Counted from the first letter of the stretch, positions 1 through 8,539 are shown. The stretch: DNA of 64,000 bases from Microbacterium sp. LWH11-1.2 (GCF_038397745.1 NZ_CP151636.1:2666001-2730000), one strand, 5' to 3'. The notes: generated by a model from the sequence alone, not told the origin. Numbers and translations: made by a program.

Positions 1-1143
1 CTCGTAGGTCGAGCCGGCGACATCCGGCACGGCGATCAGTGACCCGGGCCCTGAGCCGAACCACCAGCCGACTCCACCGGCGAGAACGGCGAGGAGCAGG
101 ACGAGCGTGAGCAGGAACGCGCCACGTGCGCGTCGACGCGACGCGCGACGGCGAAGGACCGTCGCGTTGTCGATCGGCGCGGGCGCCGGTGCCGTCGGGT
201 CGGCGATCACCATCGTGCCGGGCAGAACCTTGGTGAGGTCGCCCGAGTCGCCCTGGCTGCGCTGCGACATCGTCGCGGCGGCGACCGCCGGAGCGATGCC
301 CAGCTCGCGCTCGATCTCCCGCAGACGGTCGAGCATCTGCTGGGCGTCATCCGGTCGTTCGTCCGGGGACTTCTCGGTCGCCCAGAGGACGAGCTCGTCG
401 AGGGGCTCGGGTACGGCCGGATTGCGCACGCTCGGACGGGGGACCGACTCGGTGGCGTGCTGGAACGCGATCTGCATCGGCTGCTCGCCCTTGTATGGCT
501 GCTCGCCGACCAGCATCTCGTAGAGCATGATGCCGAGCGCGTAGATGTCGCTCCGCGCGTCGGCGGTGCCGCGGGTCACGAGCTCGGGGGCCAGGTAGGC
601 GATCGTGCCGAGCAGCTGCTGCCCGGTCGCCGTGTTCGCCGTCGTGGCCCTGGCGAGGCCGAAGTCACCGATCTTGATACGGCCGTCCTCCGCGAGGAGC
701 ACGTTCTCCGGCTTCACGTCGCGATGCACGATCCCGGCACGGTGCGCGGCGGAGAGACCGGCGAGGATCGCGTCCATGATCGTGATCGTCTGGGGGATCG
801 TGAGGCGCTTCTGCTCGCGCAGCAGCTCGCGGAGGGTGATACCGGGAAGGTACTCCATCACGAGGTAGGCGAGTTCGCCGTCCTGGCCCTGGTCGAACAC
901 GTTGACCACGTGCGGATCGGCGAGCCGGGCGGCGGCTCGCGCCTCCTGGATGAACCGGCTCTGGAAGGCGGAGTCATCGCTGAGGTGCGCGTGCATGACC
1001 TTGAGGGCGATGCGGCGCTCGAGGCGGAGGTCCGTCGCGACGTAGACCGTGGCCATCCCACCGCGGGCGATGCGCGCCCGTACACGGTAGCGGCCGTCGA
1101 CAAGCCGCCCGATGAGGGGGTCGGCCTGATGATTGGTCGTCAC
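1..1143 (-). CDS. Ser/Thr protein kinase with PASTA domain (PknL/PknB type), partial
   Basis: Membrane Ser/Thr kinase; the C-terminal part lies beyond the left edge, so about 381 codons are visible. Seen: glycine loop near residues 26-30, lysine K48 in IALKVM, catalytic HRD at 140-142 followed by VKPEN, DFG at 160-162, one membrane helix near 341-361, then the beginning of a PASTA repeat (IAVPDVAGSTYE). PASTA domains of this family bind peptidoglycan fragments or lipid II and couple the wall state to phosphorylation of division and wall enzymes. A GTG start is used, six bases after TAGAAT, so the mRNA is probably leaderless. The neighbours (LysM hydrolase, Rv2175c-like protein, polyprenyl synthetase) match the pknL neighbourhood of mycobacteria, where Rv2175c is a kinase substrate. 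The orthology is inferred from context; the kinase fold is certain. Confidence 0.9.
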   Translation of the reverse strand, partial: MTTNHQADPLIGRLVDGRYRVRARIARGGMATVYVATDLRLERRIALKVMHAHLSDDSAFQSRFIQEARAAARLADPHVVNVFDQGQDGELAYLVMEYLPGITLRELLREQKRLTIPQTITIMDAILAGLSAAHRAGIVHRDVKPENVLLAEDGRIKIGDFGLARATTANTATGQQLLGTIAYLAPELVTRGTADARSDIYALGIMLYEMLVGEQPYKGEQPMQIAFQHATESVPRPSVRNPAVPEPLDELVLWATEKSPDERPDDAQQMLDRLREIERELGIAPAVAAATMSQRSQGDSGDLTKVLPGTMVIADPTAPAPAPIDNATVLRRRASRRRARGAFLLTLVLLLAVLAGGVGWWFGSGPGSLIAVPDVAGSTYE

Positions 1144-1149
1144 GTCAGA

Positions 1150-1155
1150 ATTCTA
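1150..1155 (-). promoter_or_regulatory. -10 element of kinase gene (leaderless start)
   Basis: TAGAAT on the minus strand is followed by six bases and then the GTG of the kinase gene. The spacing places the transcription start at the start codon, and no Shine-Dalgarno sequence is available. Inferred. Confidence 0.55.
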
Positions 1156-1174
1156 TGGAGAACTGCCTGAAAGA

Positions 1175-1195
1175 CAGGGGAGCGGCTCACCCCTG
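1175..1195 (-). terminator. candidate terminator after the LysM gene
   Basis: Inverted repeat CAGGGG / CCCCTG with a 9-base loop lies just downstream of the LysM gene stop. On the minus strand it is followed by the short T-rich tract TCTTTC. It is weak and could instead only attenuate read-through into the kinase gene. Confidence 0.4.
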
Positions 1196-1221
1196 AGGGC
1201 TGTGGGTTTTCCGAACGGCGC

Positions 1222-2385
1222 TCAGCCATGCAGGGCGAGCCAGGTGTATGCCTGCGCTTCCCACTGGCCGTACTTGTCCGGATAGGCCGAGATCTGCACG
1301 GCCTGGGCTGCATCCGTGAAGGCCATGCCCTCCCATCCGGGGATGTCGAGCAGTCCGCGGGTCGTGAGGCCGTTCGGGTCGCTCGGGCCTCCGTAGAACA
1401 CCCGGGTGCTGCGATCCGCGTCCATGATCTGCTCGGGCGAACCCCACCCCGTGCTCGGGCGCTGCTGGAAGATGCCGAGAGAGTCGCGGTCGCCCCAGTC
1501 GAGATTGCGCAGCCCCGACTCGACCATCCCGGTCGCGAGGGCGATCGCGACCGCCCGGTCCGAGACGCCGAGCTCTCGTCCGATACGGATGATGAGCGCC
1601 GCGTTCGCGGCCTGCTCGGCCGTGAGGGCCGTCGCTTCCGGAGTGACGGCCGCCGCCGCCGCGGGGGCCGGTGCACCCTGCACGGCGAGCGTCTGCCCCG
1701 GGTAGATGATCGAGGATGAATCGAGCCCGTTCAGCGCGAACAGCGTCTGGGTGGTCGTGCCGTAGGCCTGTGCGATGCCGAAGACGGTGTCGCCGGCGAC
1801 GACGACGTGCGTCGCGGCCGGTGCGACCGAGGTCGCGGGTGCTGCTGCGGGCGCCGCAGCAGGTGCAGCGGCACCGGACACGACGAGAGCCTGACCCGGA
1901 TAGATGACGGAGTCGCGGGTCAGGCCGTTCGCACCCAGCACGGCGTCGACGGTGGTGCCGTACTGCGCCGCGATCGCGTACACGGTGTCGCCGGAGACGA
2001 CGGTGTGGGCGGTCGATGCGGGTCCGACGGCCTCCACGACCGCCGGGGCGGCGACCACCACGGCCGGAGCCTGCAGTGTCAGCGTCTGCCCGGGGTAGAT
2101 CACCGAACGCCAGGAGAGGCCGTTCCAGGTCAGGACGTCGACCGTCGCGAGCCCGAATCGGCCCGCGACCGCGGAGACGGTGTCACCGGGCTGCACGACG
2201 TAGGCGGCCGGAGGGGCCTCGGCGGGGACCAACCCGAGCGGTGCGGAGCGCTGTCGCTCGACACTGGGTGACGGGGCGGCCTCCGCCGGCGCCGCGACGA
2301 GGGTTCCGGCCAGGGCGCCGATGACGGCGGCCGGCATGCCGAGCTGAAGATATCGCGTGCGACGCGTGGCGGTGTTCTGTCTCAA
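1222..2385 (-). CDS. exported LysM protein with C-terminal lysozyme-like domain
   Basis: 387-residue exported wall protein. An N-terminal signal segment ends near AAPAEA (about residue 36). Three LysM modules follow, each with a GDTV core and a YPGQ end, separated by Ala/Pro-rich linkers; they bind glycan. The last 140 residues contain a lytic-transglycosylase/lysozyme-like segment with the likely catalytic glutamate in GMVESGLRN and the conserved LGIFQQRPS. It probably cleaves peptidoglycan strands outside the membrane. The start is TTG at 2385, supported by a strong AAAGGGGGA ribosome site. It lies between the PASTA kinase and the divergent Rv2175c-like gene, consistent with a wall-remodelling role. 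Catalytic activity is inferred from motifs. Confidence 0.85.
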   Translation of the reverse strand: MRQNTATRRTRYLQLGMPAAVIGALAGTLVAAPAEAAPSPSVERQRSAPLGLVPAEAPPAAYVVQPGDTVSAVAGRFGLATVDVLTWNGLSWRSVIYPGQTLTLQAPAVVVAAPAVVEAVGPASTAHTVVSGDTVYAIAAQYGTTVDAVLGANGLTRDSVIYPGQALVVSGAAAPAAAPAAAPATSVAPAATHVVVAGDTVFGIAQAYGTTTQTLFALNGLDSSSIIYPGQTLAVQGAPAPAAAAAVTPEATALTAEQAANAALIIRIGRELGVSDRAVAIALATGMVESGLRNLDWGDRDSLGIFQQRPSTGWGSPEQIMDADRSTRVFYGGPSDPNGLTTRGLLDIPGWEGMAFTDAAQAVQISAYPDKYGQWEAQAYTWLALHG

Positions 2386-2426
2386 GGGTCCCCCTTTTCG
2401 AGCACTTCACGCTGACACGGATGTAA

Positions 2427-2466
2427 ACAGAAGTCAACAGAAGTGACGCAAGTGAAAGATGTGACT
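2427..2466. promoter_or_regulatory. phased direct repeats in divergent promoter region
   Basis: Four successive 10-base units (ACAGAAGTCA, ACAGAAGTGA, CGCAAGTGAA, AGATGTGACT) lie between the divergent LysM and Rv2175c-like genes. The exact 10-base step puts the shared AAGTSA core on one face of the helix, as expected for an operator bound by several protein subunits. A minus-strand TTGACT (possible -35) overlaps the first two units. The binding protein is unknown. Confidence 0.5.
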
Positions 2467-2504
2467 GGAGTGCCGACATGCGGCATCCGATGGGAGGTGA
2501 GATA

Positions 2505-2864
2505 GTGGGCAACGTGTCTGAGAACGTTGTGGAGAACCCTGCTGTCGAGTGGCTGACCATGCCCGACCTCGTCGAGGTGCTGGATGAGCCGCTCGGCCGC
2601 GTCCGTCGCCTGATCGACGAGCACTACCTCGTCGGCTCGCGACGCGGCGGCGTGTTCGCGGTGCCCTCGATCTTCATCGTCGACGGGCATCCGCTGAGCT
2701 CCCTGCGCGGGACCATCATCGTGCTGCAGGACGCGGGCTTCACCGACGACGAGCTGATCGACTGGCTGCTCGAGGACGAGGAGAGCCTCGGCCGGTCGCC
2801 GATCGCCGCCCTCCTCGCGGGTCACAAGAGCGCGGTCCGTCGACTCGCTCGCACGCTCGCCTGA
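2505..2864 (+). CDS. Rv2175c-family DNA-binding protein
   Basis: 119-residue small protein. The N-terminal winged-helix-like part (TMPDLVEVLDEPLGRVRRLI) is followed by a conserved C-terminal region ending in HKSAVRRLARTLA. In Mycobacterium tuberculosis, Rv2175c binds DNA and its binding is abolished when PknL phosphorylates it. The partner kinase here is two genes away on the opposite strand. GTG at 2505 is chosen over an in-frame ATG 27 bases upstream because GGGAGGTGA sits five bases before it. It is divergent from the LysM gene and ends 13 bases from the convergent polyprenyl synthetase gene. Targets are unknown; the phased repeats in its own upstream region are an obvious candidate. Confidence 0.85.
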   Translation: MGNVSENVVENPAVEWLTMPDLVEVLDEPLGRVRRLIDEHYLVGSRRGGVFAVPSIFIVDGHPLSSLRGTIIVLQDAGFTDDELIDWLLEDEESLGRSPIAALLAGHKSAVRRLARTLA

Positions 2865-2877
2865 CGGACGATCGGCT

Positions 2878-3966
2878 TCAGGCCGACCGCACGGTCGCCG
2901 CGCGGGCGAGATCGCGCAGCTCGCCGACCGCCGCGTTGTCCAGGCGCGCACCCGAGAGGGCGCGGTCGGCTTCACGGGCGTAGTCGGAGATCATCGTCTC
3001 GACGCGTTCGAGCGCTCCGGATTCCGCGATCGTCGCCTGCAGGAACGACACCTGCTGCGCGGTGAGCTCCGGGTCGCCGAGCATCTCGTCGAGGAGGTTC
3101 CTCGCCGAGGCGTCCAGCGCCTGCCTCGTGAGCGCGACGAGGACCGTCCGCTTGCCCTCGCGCAGATCGTCGCCGGCGGGCTTGCCGGTCACGGAGGAAT
3201 CGCCGAAGACGCCGAGGATGTCGTCGCGCAGCTGGAAGGCCATGCCGATCGGGTGTCCGAAGCTCCGCAGCGCCGCCATCTGATCGTCCTCCGCGCCGGC
3301 GAGGGCTCCGCCGAGCACGAGGGGCTGCTCGATGCTGTAGCGGGCGGACTTGAGCGAGACCACACGCAGCGCGCGATCGGCGTGCAGCCCGCCGTCGTTG
3401 ACGCTCCAGGCCGATTCCTCCGCGATGTCGAGGAACTGCCCGGTCGTCACATCGCGGCGCATGCGCGCGTACTCGCCCCGCACGGCGCGAGCGTGGGCGT
3501 GACCGTCCAGAGCGGACTCCAGCAGGTCGTCGCTCCACGCCACGAGGAGGTCCCCGAGCAGCACGGCGGAGGCGCGGCCGAAGGCCTCCGCGTCACCCGA
3601 CCATCCCGCGTCACGGTGCGACGCCTCCAGGGCCCTGTGCGCGGCCGGCCGACCGCGGCGCGTGTCGGAGTTGTCGATCAGGTCGTCGTGGACGAGCGCG
3701 GCCGATTGGAAGATCTCCAGGGCGGCGCACGTGTCCCAGAGCACGTCGGACTCCGTGGCGTCGCGGTCCCGGAATCGGGCGACGGCTCGCCAGCCGGCAT
3801 GGCAGAAACGCGCGCGGAGCCGCTTGCCGCCGACGAGGGTCGCGGCGGCTGCGTCGAGGAACCCCGCCGCCTCCGAGCCGTACTCGAGGGATTCGGTGCG
3901 CATCAGCGCGAGGAAGCGGTCCAGGCGAGCGGCGACGGCGTCGGGTACGGAGGAGGGGGACGGCAC
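2878..3966 (-). CDS. polyprenyl synthetase (trans-isoprenyl diphosphate synthase)
   Basis: About 362 residues. Head-to-tail prenyl transferase that condenses isopentenyl diphosphate onto an allylic diphosphate to make geranylgeranyl or longer prenyl diphosphates. Seen: first aspartate-rich motif DDLID at 94-98 followed by RRGRP, and second motif RDDILG with aspartates at 248-249. The product may feed carotenoid, quinone or lipid-carrier synthesis; chain length cannot be read reliably. Start: GTG 3966, because TATGCT ends seven bases before it (leaderless pattern). ATG 3978 lies inside that hexamer and ATG 4044 would reach almost to the divergent gene. The Rv2175c-like neighbour parallels the mycobacterial idsA2 locus. 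Confidence 0.88.
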   Translation of the reverse strand: MPSPSSVPDAVAARLDRFLALMRTESLEYGSEAAGFLDAAAATLVGGKRLRARFCHAGWRAVARFRDRDATESDVLWDTCAALEIFQSAALVHDDLIDNSDTRRGRPAAHRALEASHRDAGWSGDAEAFGRASAVLLGDLLVAWSDDLLESALDGHAHARAVRGEYARMRRDVTTGQFLDIAEESAWSVNDGGLHADRALRVVSLKSARYSIEQPLVLGGALAGAEDDQMAALRSFGHPIGMAFQLRDDILGVFGDSSVTGKPAGDDLREGKRTVLVALTRQALDASARNLLDEMLGDPELTAQQVSFLQATIAESGALERVETMISDYAREADRALSGARLDNAAVGELRDLARAATVRSA

Positions 3967-3973
3967 GACTCCC

Positions 3974-3979
3974 AGCATA
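3974..3979 (-). promoter_or_regulatory. -10 element of polyprenyl synthetase gene
   Basis: TATGCT on the minus strand, then seven bases, then GTG at 3966. It supports the GTG start and a leaderless mRNA. Inferred from spacing only. Confidence 0.5.
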
Positions 3980-4029
3980 CGTAAAGCAAGGAGGGGGCGA
4001 TCGGCTAGCCTCGGACGCCTCCTCGCGCG

Positions 4030-4035
4030 TAGAAT
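4030..4035 (+). promoter_or_regulatory. -10 element of DUF3040 gene
   Basis: TAGAAT lies 28 bases before the ATG at 4064, giving a short leader that contains the CGAGGGGGA ribosome site. No clear -35 is seen. Confidence 0.45.
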
Positions 4036-4063
4036 GGAAGGCACGATACCCGAGGGGGACGAA

Positions 4064-4438
4064 ATGCCACTCTCCGAACAGGAGCAGCGTCTGCTCGATG
4101 AGATGGAACGCCATCTCCTTCACAACGACGCCGACGTCGTGAGCGCGCCATCAGGCGATCGCACACTGAGCTATCGCAACCTCGTGTACGGCGCCCTTCT
4201 GCTGCTGGCAGGCGTCGGCGGCCTCGTCGCCGGAGTCATCATCGGTGACGTCTGGGGCATCGTCGTGGGTGTCATCGGCTTCGCAGCGATGCTGGCCGGA
4301 GTCATGATCGCCGTGACGCCCGTGCGCCGGACGACCCCGGCCGCCCCTCGTGAGCGATCGGCCTCGAAGCAGCCGAGTTCGGCCTCCTTCATGGATCGCA
4401 TGAACGATCGTTGGGATCGCCGCCAAGACGGACGCTGA
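4064..4438 (+). CDS. DUF3040 domain membrane protein
   Basis: 124-residue small integral membrane protein typical of actinobacterial dcw regions. It begins with the conserved cytoplasmic segment MPLSEQEQRLLDEMERHL, followed by two membrane helices (about residues 40-60 and 63-84) and a basic, Ser/Pro-rich tail. Function is unknown in all organisms; a role near division or wall synthesis is suggested only by its constant position upstream of mraZ. CGAGGGGGA precedes the ATG. It is transcribed away from the polyprenyl synthetase gene and closed by a strong terminator. Confidence 0.85.
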   Translation: MPLSEQEQRLLDEMERHLLHNDADVVSAPSGDRTLSYRNLVYGALLLLAGVGGLVAGVIIGDVWGIVVGVIGFAAMLAGVMIAVTPVRRTTPAAPRERSASKQPSSASFMDRMNDRWDRRQDGR

Positions 4439-4456
4439 CCTCTCCTCCCTCTCTCG

Positions 4457-4486
4457 AAAGCCCGGATGCTGAGCATCCGGGCTTTT
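4457..4486 (+). terminator. Rho-independent terminator after DUF3040 gene
   Basis: Perfect 13-base-pair stem (AAAGCCCGGATGC / GCATCCGGGCTTT) with a TGA loop, running into TTTT. It separates the DUF3040 gene from the dcw cluster. Confidence 0.85.
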
Positions 4487-4529
4487 CTGCGTCCGGGGCC
4501 GCCCGCGGGGTATCAGGGGTAGGCCTGCC

Positions 4530-4567
4530 CTCCACTGGCCCTCCACCTGCCCTCCACCGTCCTTCAC
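4530..4567 (-). promoter_or_regulatory. upstream array of inverted MraZ-like boxes
   Basis: CTCCAC occurs at 4530, 4541 and 4552, and CTTCAC at 4562, with steps of 11, 11 and 10 bases. Read on the minus strand these are GTGGAG, GTGGAG, GTGGAG and GTGAAG, the same hexamer as in the proximal array before mraZ but in the opposite direction. Probably a second MraZ-binding region; inferred from sequence identity of the units. Confidence 0.5.
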
Positions 4568-4610
4568 CGCGTAATTCCGCGGTTCTAGGGCGACCCCGAT
4601 CGTATCGAAC

Positions 4611-4632
4611 CGGCGAATCGGCGTATTCGCCG
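4611..4632. repeat. inverted repeat between the two MraZ-box arrays
   Basis: CGGCGAA and TTCGCCG form 7-base arms around an 8-base spacer. It lies between the two box arrays, upstream of the likely mraZ transcription start. It could be an operator or DNA bend; no known factor is recognised. Confidence 0.4.
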
Positions 4633-4639
4633 TAGGTTT

Positions 4640-4665
4640 GTGGAGGAAAGTGGAGTAAAGTGGGG
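4640..4665 (+). promoter_or_regulatory. MraZ operator, three direct repeats
   Basis: GTGGAG at 4640, GTGGAG at 4650 and GTGGGG at 4660, exactly 10 bases apart, sit 41 bases before the mraZ start codon. MraZ proteins bind three or more direct GTGGG-type repeats at this spacing and repress their own dcw promoter. Possible -10 elements TAGGTT (4633) and TAAAGT (4656) overlap or flank the boxes, fitting repression by steric hindrance. Confidence 0.8.
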
Positions 4666-4705
4666 CGCACCTCGAGTTGGCCGGACGCAGAGGGGGTGAT
4701 GGCCG

Positions 4706-5137
4706 ATGTTGCTGGGAACGCATTCTCCGAAGCTGGACGACAAGGGACGGGTCATCCTTCCTGCGAAGTTCCGCGAAGATCTCGGCGGCGGCATCGTCGT
4801 CACGCGTGGCCAGGAACGCTGCCTCTACGTCTTCAGCACGGCCGAGTTCGAGGCGATGCACGAGCGGATCCGTCAGGCGCCGCTCGCCAACAAGCAGGCG
4901 CGTGACTTCATGCGTCTGTTCCTCTCCGGTGCGAGTGCGGAGATGCCCGACAGTCAGAACCGCATCACCATCCCCGTCCACCTGCGCCAGTACGCAGGCC
5001 TGCAGAAGGAACTCATCGTCACCGGAGTCGGCGCCCACGCCGAGATCTGGGATGCCGAGAGCTGGAACGCCTACCTCGCCGCCGGTGAGGAGACCTACTC
5101 CGATCTCGAGCAGGAGGTGATTCCGGGACTCTTCTGA
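4706..5137 (+). CDS. mraZ: MraZ transcriptional regulator
   Basis: 143 residues, the usual size. First gene of the dcw cluster; a DNA-binding regulator that forms a ring of AbrB-like swapped-hairpin domains and controls the cluster from repeats in its own promoter. Two SpoVT-AbrB-like halves are visible: DDKGRVILP at 11-19 and DSQNRITIP at 82-90, each with the conserved arginine (R15, R86). The start is the ATG at 4706 after AGGGGGTGAT. The first residues ([11 protein letters not shown]) are family-typical. It is followed by a 102-base gap, then rsmH. The three-box operator directly upstream supports autoregulation. Confidence 0.96.
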   Translation: MLLGTHSPKLDDKGRVILPAKFREDLGGGIVVTRGQERCLYVFSTAEFEAMHERIRQAPLANKQARDFMRLFLSGASAEMPDSQNRITIPVHLRQYAGLQKELIVTGVGAHAEIWDAESWNAYLAAGEETYSDLEQEVIPGLF

Positions 5138-5239
5138 CCACGGCTGTGATGCCCCGCCGCTCCCGCCCCGACACACTTCCCCGGTGCCGGGTCGCGAAGC
5201 GGAGGGGGATCAGAGCCGAAGGTCACCCCGAGAAAGATC

Positions 5240-6178
5240 ATGAACCTCCGCGACATACACACCCCCGTGCTCCTCGACCGCTGCGTCGAGCTGCTGGCTC
5301 CCGCCCTCCAGGCCGACGGAGCCGTCCTCGTCGACGCCACGCTCGGGATGGGCGGGCATTCCGAGGCCCTGCTCGAGCGCTTCCCCCGCATCCGGCTCGT
5401 CGGACTCGATCGCGACACGGATGCGCTCCGCATCGCGGGGGAGCGGCTGGCCCGCTTCCGCGATCGCGTGACCCTCGTGCACACGGTGTACGACGAGATC
5501 GGGCTCCACGCTCAGGGTGCCGCCGGCATCCTCTTCGACCTCGGCGTCTCCTCGCTCCAGCTCGACGAGGCCGAGCGCGGCTTCGCCTACTCCAAGGATG
5601 CGCCGCTCGACATGCGGATGGACCAGACCAGCGGCATCACCGCCGCCGATGTCATCGCGACGTACAGCGAGGGCAACCTCCGCCGCATCTTCGAGCGCTA
5701 CGGCGAGGAGAAGCTCGCCGGTCGTTACGCGCGCTTCATCATCGAGGCGCGGCAGAAGCAGCCGATCACGCGTTCGGCGGAGCTCGTCGAGATCCTCATC
5801 GCCGCGACCCCGGCGGCCGCTCAGCGCGCCGGGCACCCGGCGAAGCGCGTCTTCCAGGCGCTGCGGATCGAGGTCAACACCGAGCTGAACGTGCTCGCCG
5901 ACGCGATCCCGTCCGCCATGGACGCGCTGAGCGTCGGCGGCCGCATCGTGGTGATGTCCTACCAGTCCCTGGAGGACCGCCTCGTGAAGCAGGCGTTCGC
6001 GGCAGCATCCGCCTCGACCGCACCCGCCGGGCTCCCGGTGGAGCTCCCCGAGCACGCCCCGCGGTTCCGCATCCTCACCAAGGGCGCAGAACTCGCCGAC
6101 GACGACGAGCGCGCGCGCAATCCGCGCGCGATCCCGGTGCGGCTCCGCGCCGCCGAGAAGCTGCGGGAGAGCGCATGA
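5240..6178 (+). CDS. rsmH: 16S rRNA (cytosine-1402-N4)-methyltransferase RsmH
   Basis: 312 residues, full length. SAM-dependent methylation of N4 of C1402 in the 16S rRNA P-site, which tunes start-codon fidelity. Seen: N-terminal [16 protein letters not shown]-binding motif [19 protein letters not shown] near residues 31-49, [19 protein letters not shown], and the C-terminal signature [20 protein letters not shown] ribosome site precedes the ATG. The stop overlaps the next start (ATGA), so translation of the FtsL-like protein is coupled. Confidence 0.96.
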   Translation: MNLRDIHTPVLLDRCVELLAPALQADGAVLVDATLGMGGHSEALLERFPRIRLVGLDRDTDALRIAGERLARFRDRVTLVHTVYDEIGLHAQGAAGILFDLGVSSLQLDEAERGFAYSKDAPLDMRMDQTSGITAADVIATYSEGNLRRIFERYGEEKLAGRYARFIIEARQKQPITRSAELVEILIAATPAAAQRAGHPAKRVFQALRIEVNTELNVLADAIPSAMDALSVGGRIVVMSYQSLEDRLVKQAFAAASASTAPAGLPVELPEHAPRFRILTKGAELADDDERARNPRAIPVRLRAAEKLRESA

Positions 6179-6735
6179 GCCTGAATGCCACGGTCCGCCA
6201 GCCGGCGCTGCCGATCGAGCCGACACGCGCACCGCAGCGGCGCCTGCAGCCCGTCACCCGTCCGGCCACCCGCCGCAAGCCCAAGCTCGCCTACGCACTG
6301 ATCGCCCTCGGCGGCGCTCTGGCCATCGGCGCCGCGCAGATCGCTCTGTCCCTGGCGATCACGCAGGACTCCTTCTCGCTGGCCGCACTCTCCTCGCAGC
6401 AGAACGAGCTGAATCTGCGGACCCATGCTCTGCAGGAGGAGCTGACCGGTCTGAGCTCCCCGCAGGTGCTCGCGAGCGGTGCCGCCGGTCTGGGGATGGT
6501 GGTCGCCGGATCGCCGTCGTATCTCCGTCTGAGCGACGGCGCCGTCTTCGGCACGGGCACCGGCGCCGATTGGAACTCGACCGTCGACCCGCAGGGGGCC
6601 GGCGCCGTCGGCAACGTGCTGGTCACCTCGCCTCCCGTCGACACCCCGGTCACGGAGGACACGACAGCCGATCAGACGACGCAGGAGCTCCCTCCCGCGA
6701 TCACCGACGGGCTCCCGAGCCCCACCACGCATTGA
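6175..6735 (+). CDS. ftsL: FtsL-like division protein
   Basis: 186-residue bitopic membrane protein. It has a basic cytoplasmic N-terminus, one membrane helix near 42-64, and then a short external coiled-coil-like stretch ([19 protein letters not shown]). A Thr/Pro/acidic tail completes it. The sequence is poorly conserved, as is usual for FtsL; the assignment rests on the single helix plus heptad region and on its position between rsmH and ftsI. FtsL joins FtsB/DivIC and FtsQ to activate FtsWI at the septum. ATGA overlap with rsmH implies coupling. Start codon choice is firm. Confidence 0.8.
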   Translation: MSLNATVRQPALPIEPTRAPQRRLQPVTRPATRRKPKLAYALIALGGALAIGAAQIALSLAITQDSFSLAALSSQQNELNLRTHALQEELTGLSSPQVLASGAAGLGMVVAGSPSYLRLSDGAVFGTGTGADWNSTVDPQGAGAVGNVLVTSPPVDTPVTEDTTADQTTQELPPAITDGLPSPTTH

Positions 6736-6772
6736 CTTCCCCCGACCGCCCCTGATCCGACGGAGAGATCGC

Positions 6773-8539
6773 ATGACGACCAGAGCCACGCGCGGACCGC
6801 GGCGACGCACGGTCGTCGCCCTCGCCGTCATCCTGACGGTGCTGGCGACCTTCGTCGTGCGCCTCGTCGACATCCAGGTCGTGAGCGCCGACGAGCACGT
6901 CGCCGACTCGCTCACGCACATCGGCGCCGGCTCGACGATCCCAGGCCAGCGCGGCTCGATCGTCGACGCGGGGGGAACGGTGCTGGCCTCCAGCGTTCTG
7001 GTCTACGACGCGCAGCTCAGCCCCCAGGTGATCATGCTCCTCGAGGACGACGATCCGGAGCTGCCGTGGGCCGAGGCATCCGAGAAGATCGCCGCGGTGA
7101 CGGGGCAGACCGGCGACGAGGTCCGGACGATCGTCTCCGACGCCCTCGCCGTCGACGCCGAGAGCCAGTACGCACCGCTCAAGAAGTCGCTGACGACCGA
7201 GCAGTACATCGAGCTCCGCGACCTGAAGCTCAAGTACCTGCACTTCGAGGCCAGGGAGACCAGGGTCTACCCGAACGGGGCCGTGGCGGGGAACATCCTC
7301 GGCTTCCTCGACAACACCGGCACCGCACAGGCCGGGATCGAGGAGATGGAGGAGAGCTGCCTCGCGCCCGTCGACGGCGAGGAGTCCTACCGCACCGGCA
7401 AGGACGGCATCGTCATCCCGGGCAGCGAGCGCACCGTGGATGCGGTGAACGGCGGGACCGTGCAGCTGACCATCAACAGCGACCTCAACTGGTACCTGCA
7501 GCAGATGATCGCCGAGGAGGCGCAGGACCAGGGCGCCAAGGGCGGCACGGTGACCGTCGTCGAGGTGAAGACCGGCAAGATCCGCGCCGCGGCCGAATGG
7601 CCGGCGATGGACCCCAACGATCTGGACTCCTCGACCCCGGAGACCCGATACAGCCAGATCTTCCACAAGGACTTCGAGCCCGGCTCCACGTTCAAGGCCA
7701 TCACCGCGGCGGCCGCGATCGAGGGAGCGGGTCTCACCCCGTTCAGCACGGCGCCCGCCTCGTCACGCGAGACGTTCCCCAACGGCGCCGTGATCAACGA
7801 CTCGTTCACGCACCCGGAGTTCAACTACACGCTCGCGGGTGCCCTTATCGACTCCTCGAACGTGGCGCTGTCGAAGTTCGGCACCACGGTCAGCCCCGAG
7901 GTGCGCTACGACTACCTGCAGCGCTTCGGCGTCGGCGAGAAGACGCTCGGATTCCCCTCCGAGGTCGCCGGTCTGCTGCACCCGGTCAGCGAGTGGGACA
8001 ACCAGTCGCTGTACACGACCACCTTCGGCCAGTACTTCTCCGTCACCGCACCGCAGCTCGCCGGGGCCTACCAGGCGATCGCGAACGGCGGCGAGAAGAT
8101 CGACCTCTCGCTGATCGAGTCGTGCACCGCGGTGGACGGCAGCGTCGTCACCCCCGACGCACCGGGGCATGAGCAGGTCGTGACCGAGCAGACGGCGGCG
8201 CAGCTGACGCAGATGCTCGAGAACGTCGCCGTGCAGGGCGGCAACGCCGATCGGATCCAGGTTCCCGGCTACCGGGTGACCAGCAAGACCGGTACGGCGC
8301 AGGTCTCCGACGGCAGCGGCGGCTACAAGGAGGGCGTGTACTACACCAGCATGGTGGGGTTCGCGCCCGTCGATGACCCGCAGTACGTCGTCGTGGTGAC
8401 CCTCGACGAGCCGACTAAGGTTGTATCGTCCGCGGCCACCGCATCCGCCTTCCAGAAGGCGATGACCCAGGTGATGAAGACCTATCGCGTGATGCCGTCC
8501 ACTGTTCCCATGGACGAGCTGCTTCCCAAATTCGGATAG
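6773..8539 (+). CDS. ftsI: septal peptidoglycan transpeptidase FtsI (PBP3)
   Basis: 588 residues. Class B penicillin-binding protein that cross-links septal peptidoglycan together with FtsW. One N-terminal membrane anchor (VVALAVILTVLATFVVRL), then the pedestal domain starting near the IPGQRGSIVDAGG motif, then the transpeptidase domain with all three active-site motifs: STFK with nucleophile S305, SSN at 361-363, and KTGT at 505-508. CGGAGAGA precedes the ATG. The gap to murF is only 27 bases; murE, normally placed here, is absent. Confidence 0.96.
   Translation: MTTRATRGPRRRTVVALAVILTVLATFVVRLVDIQVVSADEHVADSLTHIGAGSTIPGQRGSIVDAGGTVLASSVLVYDAQLSPQVIMLLEDDDPELPWAEASEKIAAVTGQTGDEVRTIVSDALAVDAESQYAPLKKSLTTEQYIELRDLKLKYLHFEARETRVYPNGAVAGNILGFLDNTGTAQAGIEEMEESCLAPVDGEESYRTGKDGIVIPGSERTVDAVNGGTVQLTINSDLNWYLQQMIAEEAQDQGAKGGTVTVVEVKTGKIRAAAEWPAMDPNDLDSSTPETRYSQIFHKDFEPGSTFKAITAAAAIEGAGLTPFSTAPASSRETFPNGAVINDSFTHPEFNYTLAGALIDSSNVALSKFGTTVSPEVRYDYLQRFGVGEKTLGFPSEVAGLLHPVSEWDNQSLYTTTFGQYFSVTAPQLAGAYQAIANGGEKIDLSLIESCTAVDGSVVTPDAPGHEQVVTEQTAAQLTQMLENVAVQGGNADRIQVPGYRVTSKTGTAQVSDGSGGYKEGVYYTSMVGFAPVDDPQYVVVVTLDEPTKVVSSAATASAFQKAMTQVMKTYRVMPSTVPMDELLPKFG

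Noticed and set aside
4530..4567. Evenly spaced short repeats that could be taken for a CRISPR-like array
   Set aside because: Units are 6-7 bases with 4-5-base spacers, not 25-40-base repeats; no cas genes. They fit protein-binding boxes.
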